NCBI RefSeq assembly: GCF_047948215.1
Contig: NC_134464.1
Span: 35,463,020-35,527,019 of the forward strand
DNA length: 64,000 nt
Source of the DNA: Lycorma delicatula
Taxonomy: Eukaryota > Arthropoda > Insecta > Hemiptera > Fulgoridae
Direction of reading: 5' to 3'
Position 1 is the first letter of the stretch; each line of letters starts with the position of its first letter. Made by a program: the position numbers and the translations under genes. This document shows positions 22,510 to 34,431 of the stretch, piece after piece. Below the pieces are notes generated by a model, which saw only the letters and a program-made list of their open reading frames with translations, had not been told where the DNA came from and made no database searches.

Positions 22510-23403
22510 GATGAGTCGTAGAAATGCCATTTACGCACCCCCCATAAATGGGGGAGTGTCGGAGTCGCACGGGTTCGGCTAGATGTTATTAAGAGTGTAC
22601 CCGCACCCTTACCGACCATAAATCATATCTCACCGTTTCTCCCATTCCGGGGCCGGTCCTGCAGTTAAGCATTGCGCGGCCCCAGGAGGTCCCCTTAGGG
22701 TCTAGGGGTCCAGAGTCCCTGTGTCCATTCACCCATCCGCACAAGTGCAGACGCACGACGGCTCCACAGAGGGCTGTCCTTCACCCCTTCCCCCTCAGGT
22801 CCCTTTCTTCGCCAGAATCAAAGGTCTTTTATATGCAACTCTGATTCCTTGCTGGGTGATCTTCAATCCTCTTACTGGTCTGGGTTCAAAATCAGGCTCC
22901 ATCCCATTCTGGAGCTTCTCTTGTTTTAGTTTTCAGGAAACTTGTTGCTAGCTGTACTTCCTTGCCCCATTCCGCTGTTCCTGTCAACATGTATCGAACC
23001 GTTTCTTCCGGAGAAAGCCAGCTTAACCCGAGGTCTTGTCTGACCGCGTACCGCTGGCATTGGCAGATAGTGTGCTCAACGGTATCTTCAAGATCGCAGT
23101 ACCTGCATAGTGGAGACGCTTTCCTACCAAAGCGATGCAACAAGGCCATGCCCAGAAAGGAGCTGCGTGATATAGAAACCTACCTCACCTAGTCCTCTCT
23201 GGACTTATACATCTATTCTCGGAATTAATTTTCGTGTCCATCCACCAGTAGGTGAGATGTTCCAAAGCCTCTTGCCACTCGGCTAGAAGGAAGTCCTTAG
23301 CCTCGGGATTAGTCGTACAAAGATAAACTCGCCGGGGCATCAATACACGCAACCGCACTGGTGGAATCCTAGAGATGATCTCGATAACAATTCGCGACAC
23401 CAT
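22510..23403 (-). pseudogene. R1-clade LINE, ORF2 C-terminus and 3' UTR
   Basis: The minus strand carries the end of an R1-type non-LTR ORF2. The first part (23403-23185) reads VLMPRRVYLCTT ... AEWQEALEHLTYWW. A stop and frameshift follow, then GEVGFYITQLLSGHG and LLHRFGRKASPLCRYCDLED, TVEHTICQC, a Cys-x2-Cys ... His-x4-Cys knuckle usual at R1-clade C-termini, and WGKEVQLATSFLK to the stop near 22892. About 380 bases of GC-rich 3' UTR follow. RT and endonuclease parts are absent, as expected for a 5'-truncated copy. Local GC content is clearly above its surroundings. Confidence 0.8.
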
Positions 23404-25429
23404 AGTTATATCTTGGGGGAAAAAAATTATGTTCTTTCGGTTACTTATCTACGTGGCAGTTTGTAAATAAGGGCTATTAATGACTGCCGTTTTACCAGAA
23501 TCAGTGGAGTAGGGGGCTAGGACTGTACGCCCAATCATTCACTAATTTTTGTTGGTTGAGGGTCCCATAAATTTATCCTTTAATTGCAATTTATAATTTA
23601 TTTAAATTAGGCCACATTAAATAGGAGTTTTATATTTAAATGAAGTTTTCTCTTTCTGGTCGGTTATAAATCCTCAATGACTTATATTTTTGATGAAAAT
23701 CAAAAGGTCTTGATCGTGGTTAAAACTTAAGCTGTGCAATTTAAATAATACATGCTGGTTTACAAGGCCTTCCTTAGGTATTGAGGCGCCCAGGTCAAAG
23801 ACACATGAGGCGTCCTCCCTCGTAATAAATTCACCAAATAGTGTAAATATTTAAATTTGGGCGCTAAAGGGAGTGGAATATAAAACAGATGTACTTTTCA
23901 TAATAACCTTAATGTTTGTAAGACATTTTTATAAAAGATAAAAAGGTTATTTATAACGGTGAAGATAAATATTGTATGATTTATCTGTTTCAGCATTAAC
24001 CTTTAAAGAAAGTTTTATTAAAATATTTATTTTATTATATTGTGTATTATATATTATACGTATTTAATCTGGAGAACGATTTTTTTGAGTCTTTATGGTT
24101 TTTCGGTTTCAAAATGTAAATGATAGCTATCGGTTTTGACACCTCAATAAAGGGCGTCTAACGGCGGCCCTCTGACGCGGCGTCCGGGTAAACTTGACTC
24201 CCCTAGGGACGGCATCCTGCTGGTAGGACACTGCCCTCTTTTGTTCAAATTTTTGGTTGTTCATTTATTTACCTGAAAAAGGTATGATTAAATTATATTT
24301 ATGACACGGTGCAGATATATAACAAAAAACCAAACCATACTGTTTCGTTTTGAAGAGCCGTAATAAAACGTTAAACTTGTAATCATTGTTAAATATATAT
24401 TATGCTTACGAGTATTCCCGTCTAAAGTATATCATATGTAAGGGCTTCCTCAAAAATTCAGAACGAGATTTTAAGATACAAAAATGGGCTGTCAGATCAT
24501 TTTTTGGCTGTATAAATCAAGTAGACCGAAATTTAGAAAATTAAACATGTTAACCGATCCTTGTGTTTACATTTATGAATGTTCCGTTCTTTCTAAGTCA
24601 TATATTCTTAAAGAATTAATAATATTCACCTCTACTGAACCAGACAACAGAATTGTTTTCGTGTTGACTCGCCGCAATATATCGGCTTAAAAGAAGAAAG
24701 GGCGTTATGTTTCCGATTCTATTGTAATTTACCGAACAGTTTCCCTCACGATCTTCCCATTAATTTATTTAAAGTGTACAGCTAAAGGATTTTATTTTAC
24801 AGAAACCCATAGTACTGTCATGAATTTTTAAATAATATTAATTTAAAATATTAAAAAAATTTAAATACAACTGAATTGTCTACTTCCCGATTAACGTGTA
24901 CATAAATATCTGTTCAAGTAATTTTTATAAACGCCTTCTGAATTATGTTTTATTTTGTAGTTATTTATATATTAAGAATTTTAATGTTTTACCTTAATGT
25001 TATTTCGAATTTGTTATACTTAATATGGACTTTAACAGTAGTGGCACGTAGTTAAAATTAGTGAGGATGCTGTTCCAGAAAATTTTTTTATGGGTCTTTT
25101 CAAGGCCGTGGTTAGATTTTTTTTTTGTAAAATAAAAGAACCGGAAAAAATGAATCAAATGGAAAAGCCGGAAGCAGGATAATCTAATTCTAAACTTCGT
25201 CACATTCAAGCATGTGGTACTCGGTTTTTGGTATTCGGTTTAACCGAATAATTAATAAAATGTCAATACAGATAATATTTTTTAATATTATTGAATAATA
25301 ACTTAATAAAATGTTCACCTAAAAATACTACCCCAACGGTGCTTAATTTAAATTCCTATGTACACAGAAACAAATACATAATTAGTTTTTACAAATTCCA
25401 TTCTATTTCGCACTTCCATTGTGTTATTG
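23404..25429. other. No feature recognised
   Basis: Mostly AT-rich. Two short GC-richer patches lie at about 23770-23830 and 24140-24230. The 68-codon frame at 24484-24690 shows no motif and is not supported. Confidence 0.4.
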
Positions 25430-25720
25430 GACAGATTTTGTAATCAAAGAGCCCTTGCTTTCCGCCATCTTCTGATCACTACTGAAAAAACAACTAAACC
25501 CCTTTCATATTCCTTCCACCGACTAAATTAGAAAAGGGAACGAACAAGAACGTTCCATACACACGCGGAGTAAAAAAAAGAACTACCTTCTACCAGCACA
25601 CCAGAGTCGGAACTGCGGGAGCAACAGTGCTCTCTGTTCCTCGCAGTCTCGCGTGCAGCTTCCTATGTGCCCAAGCGCACAATAGCCAAACACCACGTCG
25701 CTGGAACAGTGAAACGCACA
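25430..25720. other. GC-richer island, unidentified
   Basis: This stretch is markedly less AT-rich than its surroundings and has overlapping short frames on both strands (up to 91 codons) with no recognisable motif. It could be an unrecognised transposon or a non-coding first exon. Nothing decides between them. Confidence 0.3.
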
Positions 25721-25935
25721 GTTCCATACAAAGATTTTTGTGTTTTTTTTTCATAAACTGGGCGATGGTTACTGACATTAAGCTTAAGAATTCTATATTG
25801 TACAAGTATAAAGAAAGAATTAAAGAAAAAGGATTCATTATATTGAATTTTATCAATAATATCAACTGGTGGAAATAGGAGGTGCTGTAGTTCTACACGG
25901 CCTATACGCGAGCCGTTACTGGACTTTAACCACAC

Positions 25936-26544
25936 CTATATTTTGTTTTATTATTAAAATTGTGGGTTTTGTGATACTGTTTCGGTGAAGGTTTTACACG
26001 GTTTCTCTTGATCCATCCAGGTAATTGCAGGGCCAGTTCCTTTTTTTATTCTTCGAATGTTATAAGCGTTCATTCCTGATGTGATGTGTAAAGTTTATTG
26101 TTGTTCTGATCAAACTAAAAGATTTATTTAATAAAGTAAAATATGTGGAAAAGTAAACACATTATTTCTATGGTGGAATTTTTCAAATCGATAATTTATA
26201 TAGTAGGAATTTCAGGAATAGTATATACCCAGGATATATTTTGAAAGTTCTTTAAGCTTCAAGAAAATATTTGTGAAAATTAAAAAAAATTAAAGCTTGT
26301 GTAACTGTGTTTATTTTATTACAATTTTTGTACCCCCTTTTTTTACAAATTAAATTTCGAAGTAGATTTTTGCTTAACGATTCAGTAAATAACTTATTCA
26401 TCCAATGCAAGATATAAAACTTATTGCTTATTTTATAACCCCCTTTTTTACACGCACTTTATTGGGATAGAGAGACTCTGTGAACTTTTCATATTATTTT
26501 GTGTACAAAAAAGAATTAAATTAACTTTAAATAAAAATAATAGC
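25936..26544. other. AT-rich, no feature recognised
   Basis: Nothing supported. Confidence 0.4.
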
Positions 26545-26820
26545 TTACCGGCCTGGTCTAGTGGTTATCTCGTCGTCACAAATTAATTATTTAGTTAATT
26601 TTCGAAGTTGAAGGTTCTGAGATTCACATCCTAGTAAAAGTTAGTTGTTTTTGAATAGTAGACAGAGGATACTGGTGTACTTTACTGGTTGGAATTCAGT
26701 TAAACACACGTCTCAGTAAAGATCGGCCTGAGTCTGCACAATACTACAACTCATTTACATGTCATATATAATCTTCTCATTGGTCAGTGGGGAGGATTTC
26801 CTGAGAAAATGAATAATAAC
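26545..26820 (+). mobile_element. SINE-A copy
   Basis: Head CCGGCCTGGTCTAGTGGTTA (A box) and GGTTCTGAGATTCACATCC in the B-box position, then the SINE-A body with 'GGATACTGGTGTACTTTACTGG', 'AGTTAAACACACGTCTCAG' and a CATTTACATGTCATATATAATC region. Nearly full length, diverged by many substitutions. The 3' tail is degraded. Confidence 0.75.
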
Positions 26821-27007
26821 GTTAATTTTATCAGGTGGAAAAATTTTCTAATGAAAAATAAAAATTACAAACGCTTTAGATTATGTTGACTCCGTGTACT
26901 GTCGAATAGTGTACGTACATTAACATAACCTACGCTTGCTAACCTCATCTAATTAACGTTAAATAGCGTGAAATATGCATATTATGTCCTATTATACAAG
27001 CGAAGTA

Positions 27008-27095
27008 CAAGCGAAGTTAGGTTTGGTTAGATTATGTTGATTACGTACCATTCATCAATATACGGGTTAACGTAATCTAAACAACCTAGGCTCGC
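27008..27095. repeat. Short inverted repeat
   Basis: GCGAAGTTAGGTTTGGTTAG at 27010 is mirrored by a diverged complement ending AACCTAGGCTCGC near 27093, giving arms of about 27 bases and a loop of about 30. Possibly the core of a small MITE. Confidence 0.45.
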
Positions 27096-27115
27096 TTTAT
27101 TCGGTAACAGACGTA

Positions 27116-28090
27116 AATTTACGAAGTAAAGGTGTTGTGATCGCGAAAAATTTCGGTTTTCAGATTTCAACGGAAATAACAATTTTGACTAGTTTTGGCG
27201 TGACGTCTGTACGTATATGTCCCGCATAACTCAAACACGATTAGCCGTAGAATTTTGAAATTTTGTATTTGGAACTGTTGTAACATCTAGTTGTGCACCT
27301 CTCCTTTTGATCGCAATCGACTGGACCGAAATTGTCCAAAGAAGCCCAAAATGCAAAAAAATTGGATTTTGGACTTTTTGTTAACTGCAGTAAAAAGCCT
27401 TCATTGAGAGATTTCAACGATATATCATCAGTGGTACTTATTTTTATTGGTTCCAGAGTTGTAACCAAATAAAACTTTAATTAATGAAATATTTGGATCT
27501 TACAAGGGGAAGGCACATCGGTTCAAATCCGGCTTTCATATGCATAAATATTTTTTAATTTTTTAAAAAATTTAAATGTATTGATTTATTTTCCTCTGAT
27601 TGTAAAAAAAATTACAATAATTCAATAATAATAAATAAAAATAAAAAAATGATAAAATCAGAAGTTGTTATTGAAATAAAATTTTATGTACCTTTCATTT
27701 AATTCAAAAATTTTTACAGAGGTTAATAATTGTTAATAATTCAATATATTTAAATTAAAAATATATTAATGTATATATTAATATATCCTTTGTATATTAG
27801 TATGAAGGATTCGAACCGATGTGTCCATGGTTAATGATCCGTCGTTCTTATTTACACCACATAACTACTTGAGCGACGTGTCACAGGATTAATATATAAA
27901 CCAATACAAAGTGCTGATACGGAGACCATAAAAAAATGTGATGCAATTGTGTAACCGTCCATTTTATTAAAGAATTGGAGAATCGTATCTCACTTTCAAA
28001 TGAAATAAAATTTTATGTACTTTCATTTAAAAAAAATGTGTATTTGTAATTTAATAGGCGTACAAGGAAGTCATGTGATGTCCAGTTCAG
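27116..28090 (+). mobile_element. E-repeat copy 2, interrupted
   Basis: Plus-strand E-repeat from the remains of its head to GTACAAGGAAGTCATG at about 28070-28085. The T-arm-like box is at 27508-27535. The repeat is longer than its relatives because a segment of about 325 bases sits between two copies of AATAAAATTTTATGTAC (27678 and 28003). That segment includes a tRNA-like GGATTCGAACCGATG box on the minus sense at 27808. The 75-codon minus frame over it is chance. Confidence 0.7.
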
Positions 28091-29545
28091 ATTTTTTGTT
28101 TAATAAATTTTAATAATACGCGTTTATACGTTGTTTTTTTGACAGAGAGGTTTCGTAAAAAAAAGTGGCGATGCGATAAAAAATAAGTATCGAAATAAAT
28201 AAAAATAATAATAAAACAAACTTTTTTTATCGCATTAAGATTAGAAATATTATTTTATTTGAAGTATTCTTTAATATTTGCGTCCAGTTAAAAATGTCAA
28301 AATTTATTAAAAAGTTTAGTATTTTTTCTTCTTTTTAATAAGCTAGGATTTATATAAAATACCATCCGTATGAAAATTTAGAAAGCGAGAAACTCCCATA
28401 TTAATAAAAATAAACAAAGGGATGCAAATATGATACGACTCCTATTGAATGAATGTCAACTAGTGTTCCAGAAACATTATTTTTCCGGAAAAAAATTTTA
28501 TATTTATTTTATTATTGTTAATTTTTTTATTTACTTTTTTCATTACATTATTTAATTTTTTTATTTTGTACTTTTTTTAATTTTTTTTATTATTTAATTT
28601 TATTTTTTCGGATTTTTTTCCGCTATTATTCCGGAAAAATTATTTTTTTTTTTTAGTTCCAAGTTTTCCATTTAATTTTCTTATATTTTAAAATACTAGA
28701 ATTGACTCTTTAGTAGTTTATGAAGACAACAACAATTAAAAATTTTACCTGGGTCAAATTACAACGGAGACTGGCGGTAGGAGTTTCCCTTACAGAATAA
28801 ATCGGGCCATTTCGTGAAGAGTAAGGTTTAAGCAAACACAACAATGTACATACGAATCGAATTGAAACTATTTGTTTCAATTAAAACTTTTAATATAAAA
28901 CTAGTTGTTTTACGTTCGTCGATTAACTTAAGGTTAAGTTATTTTTTAAGTTAAGTTATTTTTTTCCCCGTAAAAACGTTTAATAATATTTAAATCGTTA
29001 ACCTATAACCATTCTCTAAACCGGAATACGATTTACAATACGTAATCCATATTGCAATGGTTTGTTTACAAATTTGGCATCATTAAAAACGCATATTTTT
29101 TTAATAAGAATAAAATAGGAAGTAAGATATCCAATGAACTAAATGTATTTTTAATAAAAAGAATGAAACATGTATTTATTTATTGTTATTATTGTGATAG
29201 AAATATTTATAAATGTGTGTGTGTGTGCGCGTATATATGCGTGCGCCGTCTTTTTTCGTGTATCATTCACTACTAATTTGTTTTAAATGGATACAGTATA
29301 CTGAATTAAAAAAAAAAAAAAAAAAATTGTTAATAAAAAGGTAGTTGACAACCGATTTTTAATTCAAATTCAGTTTAGCTTCCGATCTATTTATAAAAAA
29401 AGAGGAATCTCCCGTCAATTGTCCACCTTTGCCCAACCTACTTGCATTCATCTGAAAGTGAAAGTAGCAAAAAATTCGATCTAATATTAAATAATGTTTT
29501 TTTTTTCTTCACGTAACAGTATTAAATTAATTTAACATGTGTTAT

Positions 29546-29548
<3 letters not shown>
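28091..29548. other. AT-rich, no feature recognised
   Basis: Contains long T/A-rich tracts at about 28490-28660. The 74-codon frame at 29052-29276 includes a short TG run and has no motif. Confidence 0.45.
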
Positions 29549-29580
<32 letters not shown>

Positions 29581-29927
29581 TTCTTACGCCCGCGAAGGTT
29601 TCTGAATTAGTTTGGACCCACTAGGTGGTGCTGGGGTCGAGATATTTCGAAAAATTGTATTTATGGTCGATTTGATATCACAGTAGTATATATTAGTTAC
29701 GTGAAAAGAAATATCTTTTGCGAAAAATGGTAAAAAAGAAATAGGAAGAAAGGGAAGATAAGAAGGGAAAAGGGGAAAAAAATGAGAAAAATGGAAGGGA
29801 AGGTTAAATTTTGTGAAGTTCCGTAATGCTCAGTTTTTTAATGTTTTATCAAACTTTCAATTGTGTTCCTTTAATCTATATATGTTACTCAAATCTACCA
29901 ATAGCGAAGCATTGCCGGGTTAGCTAG
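29549..29927 (+). mobile_element. Non-autonomous Helitron, short copy
   Basis: Opens with (AT)n (29549-29576), then the block with CGCGAAGGTTTCTGAAT and CACTAGGTGGTGCTGGGGTC (reverse sense of the 61-kb copy), a purine-rich tract of GGAAAAGG type, and ends AGCGAAGCATTGCCGGGTTA then GCTAG with CTAG at 29924-29927 followed by T. The GCAAT-type hairpin just before the end and the CTRR terminus are Helitron hallmarks. No protein is encoded. Confidence 0.8.
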
Positions 29928-30304
29928 TTGCATTATAAATAATTATTATGCATTGTAGTTACTTGTTTATAGGTGATGTAAATTAATTCTGTTAACCTTT
30001 GAATGACAGAATTTTAAAAGTATTCAACTACTTTCCAATAGACTAAGAAAAATCCCGATTTCTTTTTTGAAATTTACAGCGTTAAGAAATTCATCTCTTC
30101 CTTAATTTTGAAGGAAAATTCGTAATGTTTTTAAAACTTTTTACAAAAAGATTTTTTTTAAATTTTGAATACTAACGCCTTTTTGTTATAGATCGAATTA
30201 CAACTGAGATAACTTAAAACTTGTTGTAATGAAAGTTTACAATTTTGTAATGTAACATTTTTTAAATAACCTGAAAATAAGAAAAATAATAATAAAATTA
30301 TTCT
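29928..30304. other. No feature recognised
   Basis: AT-rich. Nothing supported. Confidence 0.4.
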
Positions 30305-30333
30305 GTTATACCAAACTAGTAGTTTGGTATAAC
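30305..30333. repeat. Perfect hairpin, 13-bp arms, 3-nt loop
   Basis: GTTATACCAAACT, loop AGT, then the exact complement. Not followed by a T-run in coding context, and there is no gene for it to terminate. Confidence 0.9.
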
Positions 30334-30334
30334 A

Positions 30335-31510
30335 AACTAACTTCGCTCGCGCTATGTAGTTACTTGTATTTCCGTCGCGGTTAGAGGATGATTAGCCGGG
30401 CTCTAGCACGAGGGCTCTGTCTCCTGGAGCCTTCTGTGTTCATTAAACTCATGCTTGTGAGAATAATGATAAATAAAAATTAAAGCCTGTGAATTAATAA
30501 AAATTATCAATGTATTTTATTGTAATTTCTTTAGAGCAACAGTTTGGACAACACTGGACCCACTGATTACTTTTACACGGATTTGAATACTATATCGGGA
30601 ATACCGGTGTTCTTTGGTGGTTGGGTTTCAGTTAACGGACGACTTGAGACTATAGAAGAGAACACTACATTTGATTTACATTCATACATATCATTCTCTG
30701 AAGTAATTCCTTACGATGGTTCCAGAGGGTTAAACAAAAAGAGAGAAAGAGGAGGACCCACTAATTGGTTTTTAGATTTCCCGTCGCGGCTTCGCTTGCG
30801 AAATACATGATCAGAATTACAAACATAAATTACCATCACACTTTTACCGTATCTTATTAAAATCGATTCAATAACGATTGCATAAAACTGCAAAAATGTA
30901 AAAACAATTTACGATATTATCCCTTATAACATTACAATTAAAAAAACCCGAAAACATTTTTAGGTATTTATCTAAAAACTATTTGCAAGCCAAAATCGAA
31001 TGTTATATTAGAATATTTCGTTTATTACAGACGAAAATGGAGAAAATTTGCAATCGCTGTTCAAAATTTTATCTTTAATAACCCTATCAAGGTCGAATTA
31101 AATAAAAATCTAGAGATTAGTTTTTGGATATTTAAATGAAAATTACATTCACCAAGAATCATGTTGATATCTTCATTTGTTACAGAGAAATTAAAAAAAT
31201 AGCCGGATATCAAAAAAAATTCAAAAATCCATTTTAACTCTTTAAACAGGGATTTTTTTAAAATATAGGAATTAGTTTTTATATATTCACATGTAGATTG
31301 TACACACCAAGAATCAAGTTGATATCTTCGTTTGTTACAGAGAAATTAAAAAAAATAAATTCTCATTGTTACACCACTTTAACTCTAAACTCTGAATTAA
31401 AAAACTCGCCGTAAAAAACGCGTATATAAATTTTCATCAATTTATCTTCAATAGTTTCTACGGACGTTGATTATGAATGACTCACGCCATGTTATTTTAT
31501 ATGTATAGAT
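30335..31510 (+). repeat. H-repeat copy 1 with nested SINE
   Basis: Shares its first part (CTCATGCTTGTGAGAATAAT and CAACAGTTTGGACAACACTGG-like sequence) with copies at 49.1, 52.1 and 57.3 kb. Its later part (CCCGTCGCGGCTTCGC, 'CTATTTGCAAGCC', 'GGACGTTGATTATGAAT') is shared with 57.4-57.97 kb. An internal block with GAATCA(T/A)GTTGATATCTTC and TTGTTACAGAGAAATTAAAA occurs twice (31134-31200 and 31290-31355). Non-coding, class unknown. Confidence 0.7.
30568..30754 (+). mobile_element. SINE-A, 5'-truncated, inside H-repeat 1
   Basis: Holds the 3' two-thirds of SINE-A ('CACGGATTTGAATACTATAT', 'GGTGTTCTTTGGTGGTTGGG', 'ACATATCATTCTCTGAAG', 'CAGAGGGTTAAACA') ending in a GAGAGAAAGAGG tail. Flanked by GGACCCACTGATT (30555) and GGACCCACTAATT (30755). 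The H-repeat copy at 57.4 kb has a single uninterrupted GGATCCACAAATT here, which confirms the insertion. Confidence 0.85.
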
Positions 31511-32940
31511 AATTCATAAACAATTATTATTAGATAAATAAAGATAAGTAGTTTTTAAGAACGTAATTGTATCGAATGTATTATTTTTTTTAATAAATAA
31601 ATAAAATAAAAAAAAAATAAATAAAAAATAACAGTTCTACAAGAACAAAACAATCGATACTGTTAAATACACATTTAAAATAAATATTTTTACTTTGAAC
31701 AAAGATTATTTCTGAATTATTTGATATAAAAGAATATTTTTATTATTTTTTTCTTTTTCTGTTTTCCGGTTACAATACGGCTTTATGAATATATTACAGC
31801 GCTCGTGTAAGAAGATATTTTAAGAATAGAATGCTGTCCTACGTAGACATGGGTAGTCACAAGGATTAAAATGTAATAGATTTATATTTTCAAAAATTAA
31901 TATTTGGATTAATCAATACATTCAGTTTATTTGTAGTTACAGGCTAAATTATTTGTGCATAGTCAGAAAAGAAATATATTCTTCGTCGTGAATGTATGTT
32001 TATTTTGAAAGGTGCACATTATAATGGTGAAAAAGTCGAATATATTAAAAAAAAGGATTAAATTACAAAAAAGAGAATTTATTTTTTATGAAGAATTTTT
32101 ACTGCGTAGTCCCTCAAAATCTTATCGTCAGAGATGATACGGTCAGTCATAAGCTTTAAATAGTCGACTTAACATTGTTCAAGGTATAGTAAAAGAGAAA
32201 CAATACAACACAATATTTAAACCAAGATTTTTTTAAGAGAAAATATTCATGCAGCAGAATTCAGCTCTATAAAATGTAAAAAAAGACAATTCTTGTCCAG
32301 AACAGTATATCAACCAGTTCTTAATTAGTCAGGAAATTTACTTAATCTCAACTGTATTGAAAACGCATGAGAATTCTTAAAACAAGGTATAAAAAAGAAA
32401 ACATCACTAATGGGATTCAAATTATTGTAAAAATAAATTTGACTGGAATAATAATGTTAATTTAAAGGAAATAACTTTAAGTTGTATTAAACGGCTTAGA
32501 AAGAGAACTGAAGGTGTTATCAAAGCAAAACCAAAAATGATTAAGAATTAACAAACGAGTAAATTAAAAAGAAAAAAATGTATTTAATAATTAAAATATA
32601 TGTAAATATAAACTTTTATTAATATTATGAGTAGATTTTATCCAAAAAAATTACAATGAAATTGTAAACCGTACGGCAAAAGTCTCGCAGATATCATTAC
32701 CGCTCAAAAAACAAAGATTGCTGTATTATAAATAAGTGTTTTTAACAAAACGATAGTGATATCAAAAAAGGTAACATACTACATTTCTATTATCAAAATC
32801 TGTTATTAATTTAGAATTGTCTTTAAAAAAAAAATAATGTTAAATATATGTAATAGAAAATAGATATACAATAATAGATAATAAACAACGTTTAAGCGTT
32901 CCATATAATAAACAAAAAAAGAAAAAATTGTTACAAAACT
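31511..32940. other. AT-rich, no feature recognised
   Basis: Poly(A)-rich tracts. Nothing supported. Confidence 0.45.
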
Positions 32941-34431
32941 TGCCCGATTTCATTTATTAAACAACGAATCATAAGAATTGTATTATTTTTGTAAATGTGA
33001 TATGTATTACATATAAATGAAATCGGGCTGGTAAGAGTTTTTAACAAATTTTTTTTTTGCTCGCTGTGGCACATTGTGGAGAAATGAGAAACAAAACAAA
33101 GCATACGTTTCATAGAAGTTTAATTTTGCAATACTTGTGGATATACAAAATTTTTGTTTTTCCACTGTCTGCGGAGATATAAAGGCTATCTGGTTTGCCG
33201 ACTCGGGAACACGCAACATACAGTTGCCCATGTTAGAAGCAATCCGCATCTAAATCTAAACCACACAATTCTAAAGATTGACCTTGAGCTTTATTGATTG
33301 TGATTGCAAATGCCAATCGAATTGGGAATTGCAATCTTTTAAATTAAAATGGTTTATCGGTCGGGGATTATGGGTATTCAAGGAATGAAGACATCTTCAC
33401 CTTTGAAAGGCCCCGTTAAAATCGTTGCTTCCACTACGTTATTCATCAATTTCTTAACTGCAAGTCGCGTGCCGTTGCAGAGTTTTGGCTGATTAATATT
33501 CCGCAACAGGATAATTGTCATTTTTTGATCGAACCGTTGCTAGAATGAATCTAATGAGGAATGTTTTCCCAGTTCCTCCTGGCGCATCCAAGAATAAGGT
33601 CCCCCCAAACTCCGTCATTTATCATTTGCATTATACGATCATAAATGCCTTTCTGTTCACGCGTTAATTTGGGAATGTTTGATTGGACATATGACTGAAG
33701 ATCACCAATGTTGTAACTCTGTTCACGGCGTAAATCCACATCAAATGAAGCAATCGCAACTCTGGTAGGTGCTTCGTTGTAAATGTCTTCTGTAAATTCC
33801 ATGGTCATATTGTTATTTTCTAGGCGTACTTTATGCAAAATATCCTCAGCCATATGCGATCGATATCTTTCCCATAACTCTGTGGGAGATGAAGGGAAGC
33901 AAGCGGTCAATATAATTGCGAATAATGCGCGAATTTGGTTTGGATGTGCAGTGTTGCACGCGTCATTAATACATATATCCCACTGTTGGTCGTTTTCTAA
34001 TAAATTCAGAGCTTGGTGAAAGGCGCAGCTCAATCACGACACGATCACACAGAAGTACCTCGATTAAAGTGAATATTTAATTCAGATTGTATAATAATCT
34101 GAATCAGATGCAAGTGGATACGTTTTTTTTTTTTTGTTAATAAACAATGTAATTGGGAACAGGTATTGTTTCACATGTGACTGCGGTTGTCGTAAGCTAG
34201 TATGGCGAGTGTTCCTCTCGCTTCCGGCAGATGGCGCGGTCACTGGTACACAGCTGACCGTTAAAAAAACTGTTTTCTCGCGGTCGCGGGTATGTGACCG
34301 CGTGAAAAATAGATAAAAAATAATCTTTGGTCTGGATTATATATCGTGCTAAAATTTGAGCTCAATCGGTGCAGAACATTTTGAGTTTTTGAAGCGTACA
34401 CAAACGAACTTAACATTTTTATATATAAAGA
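32941..34431 (-). mobile_element. Decayed Helitron (5' end plus helicase remnant)
   Basis: On the minus strand the sequence from 34431 begins TCTTTATATATAAAAATG and goes on AAGTTCGTTTGTGTACGC, a typical Helitron 5' end with TC directly after an A. The helicase remnant follows in the same orientation, as in Helitrons (5' end, Rep, helicase, 3' end). No Rep nuclease motif is left between them. The 3' end is not resolved. A 15-base inverted repeat (GCCCGATTTCATTTA at 32942 and its complement ending at 33029) may mark the end of the element or be a separate feature. Confidence 0.6.
33080..34033 (-). pseudogene. Helitron PIF1-like helicase remnant
   Basis: The minus strand encodes parts of the SF1 (PIF1-family) helicase that lies C-terminal to the Rep nuclease in Helitron proteins and unwinds DNA during rolling-circle transposition. 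Residues 1-160 from 34033 include INDACNTAHPNQIRALFAII, PTELWERYRSHMAEDIL and IPKLTREQKGIYDRIMQMIN ahead of the ATP site. The Walker A region should follow but is replaced by a frameshift and stop. After a deletion come [39 protein letters not shown] and VACSRVGKP-like pieces of the helicase C-terminal motifs. It is non-functional because the ATP-binding core is deleted. Confidence 0.85.

Noticed and set aside
27008..27095. TTAGGTT motifs as an interstitial insect telomere repeat
   Set aside because: Only isolated TTAGG-like words inside an inverted repeat, with no tandem array.
33783..34019. 78-codon plus-strand frame
   Set aside because: Shadow of the Helitron helicase remnant on the minus strand.
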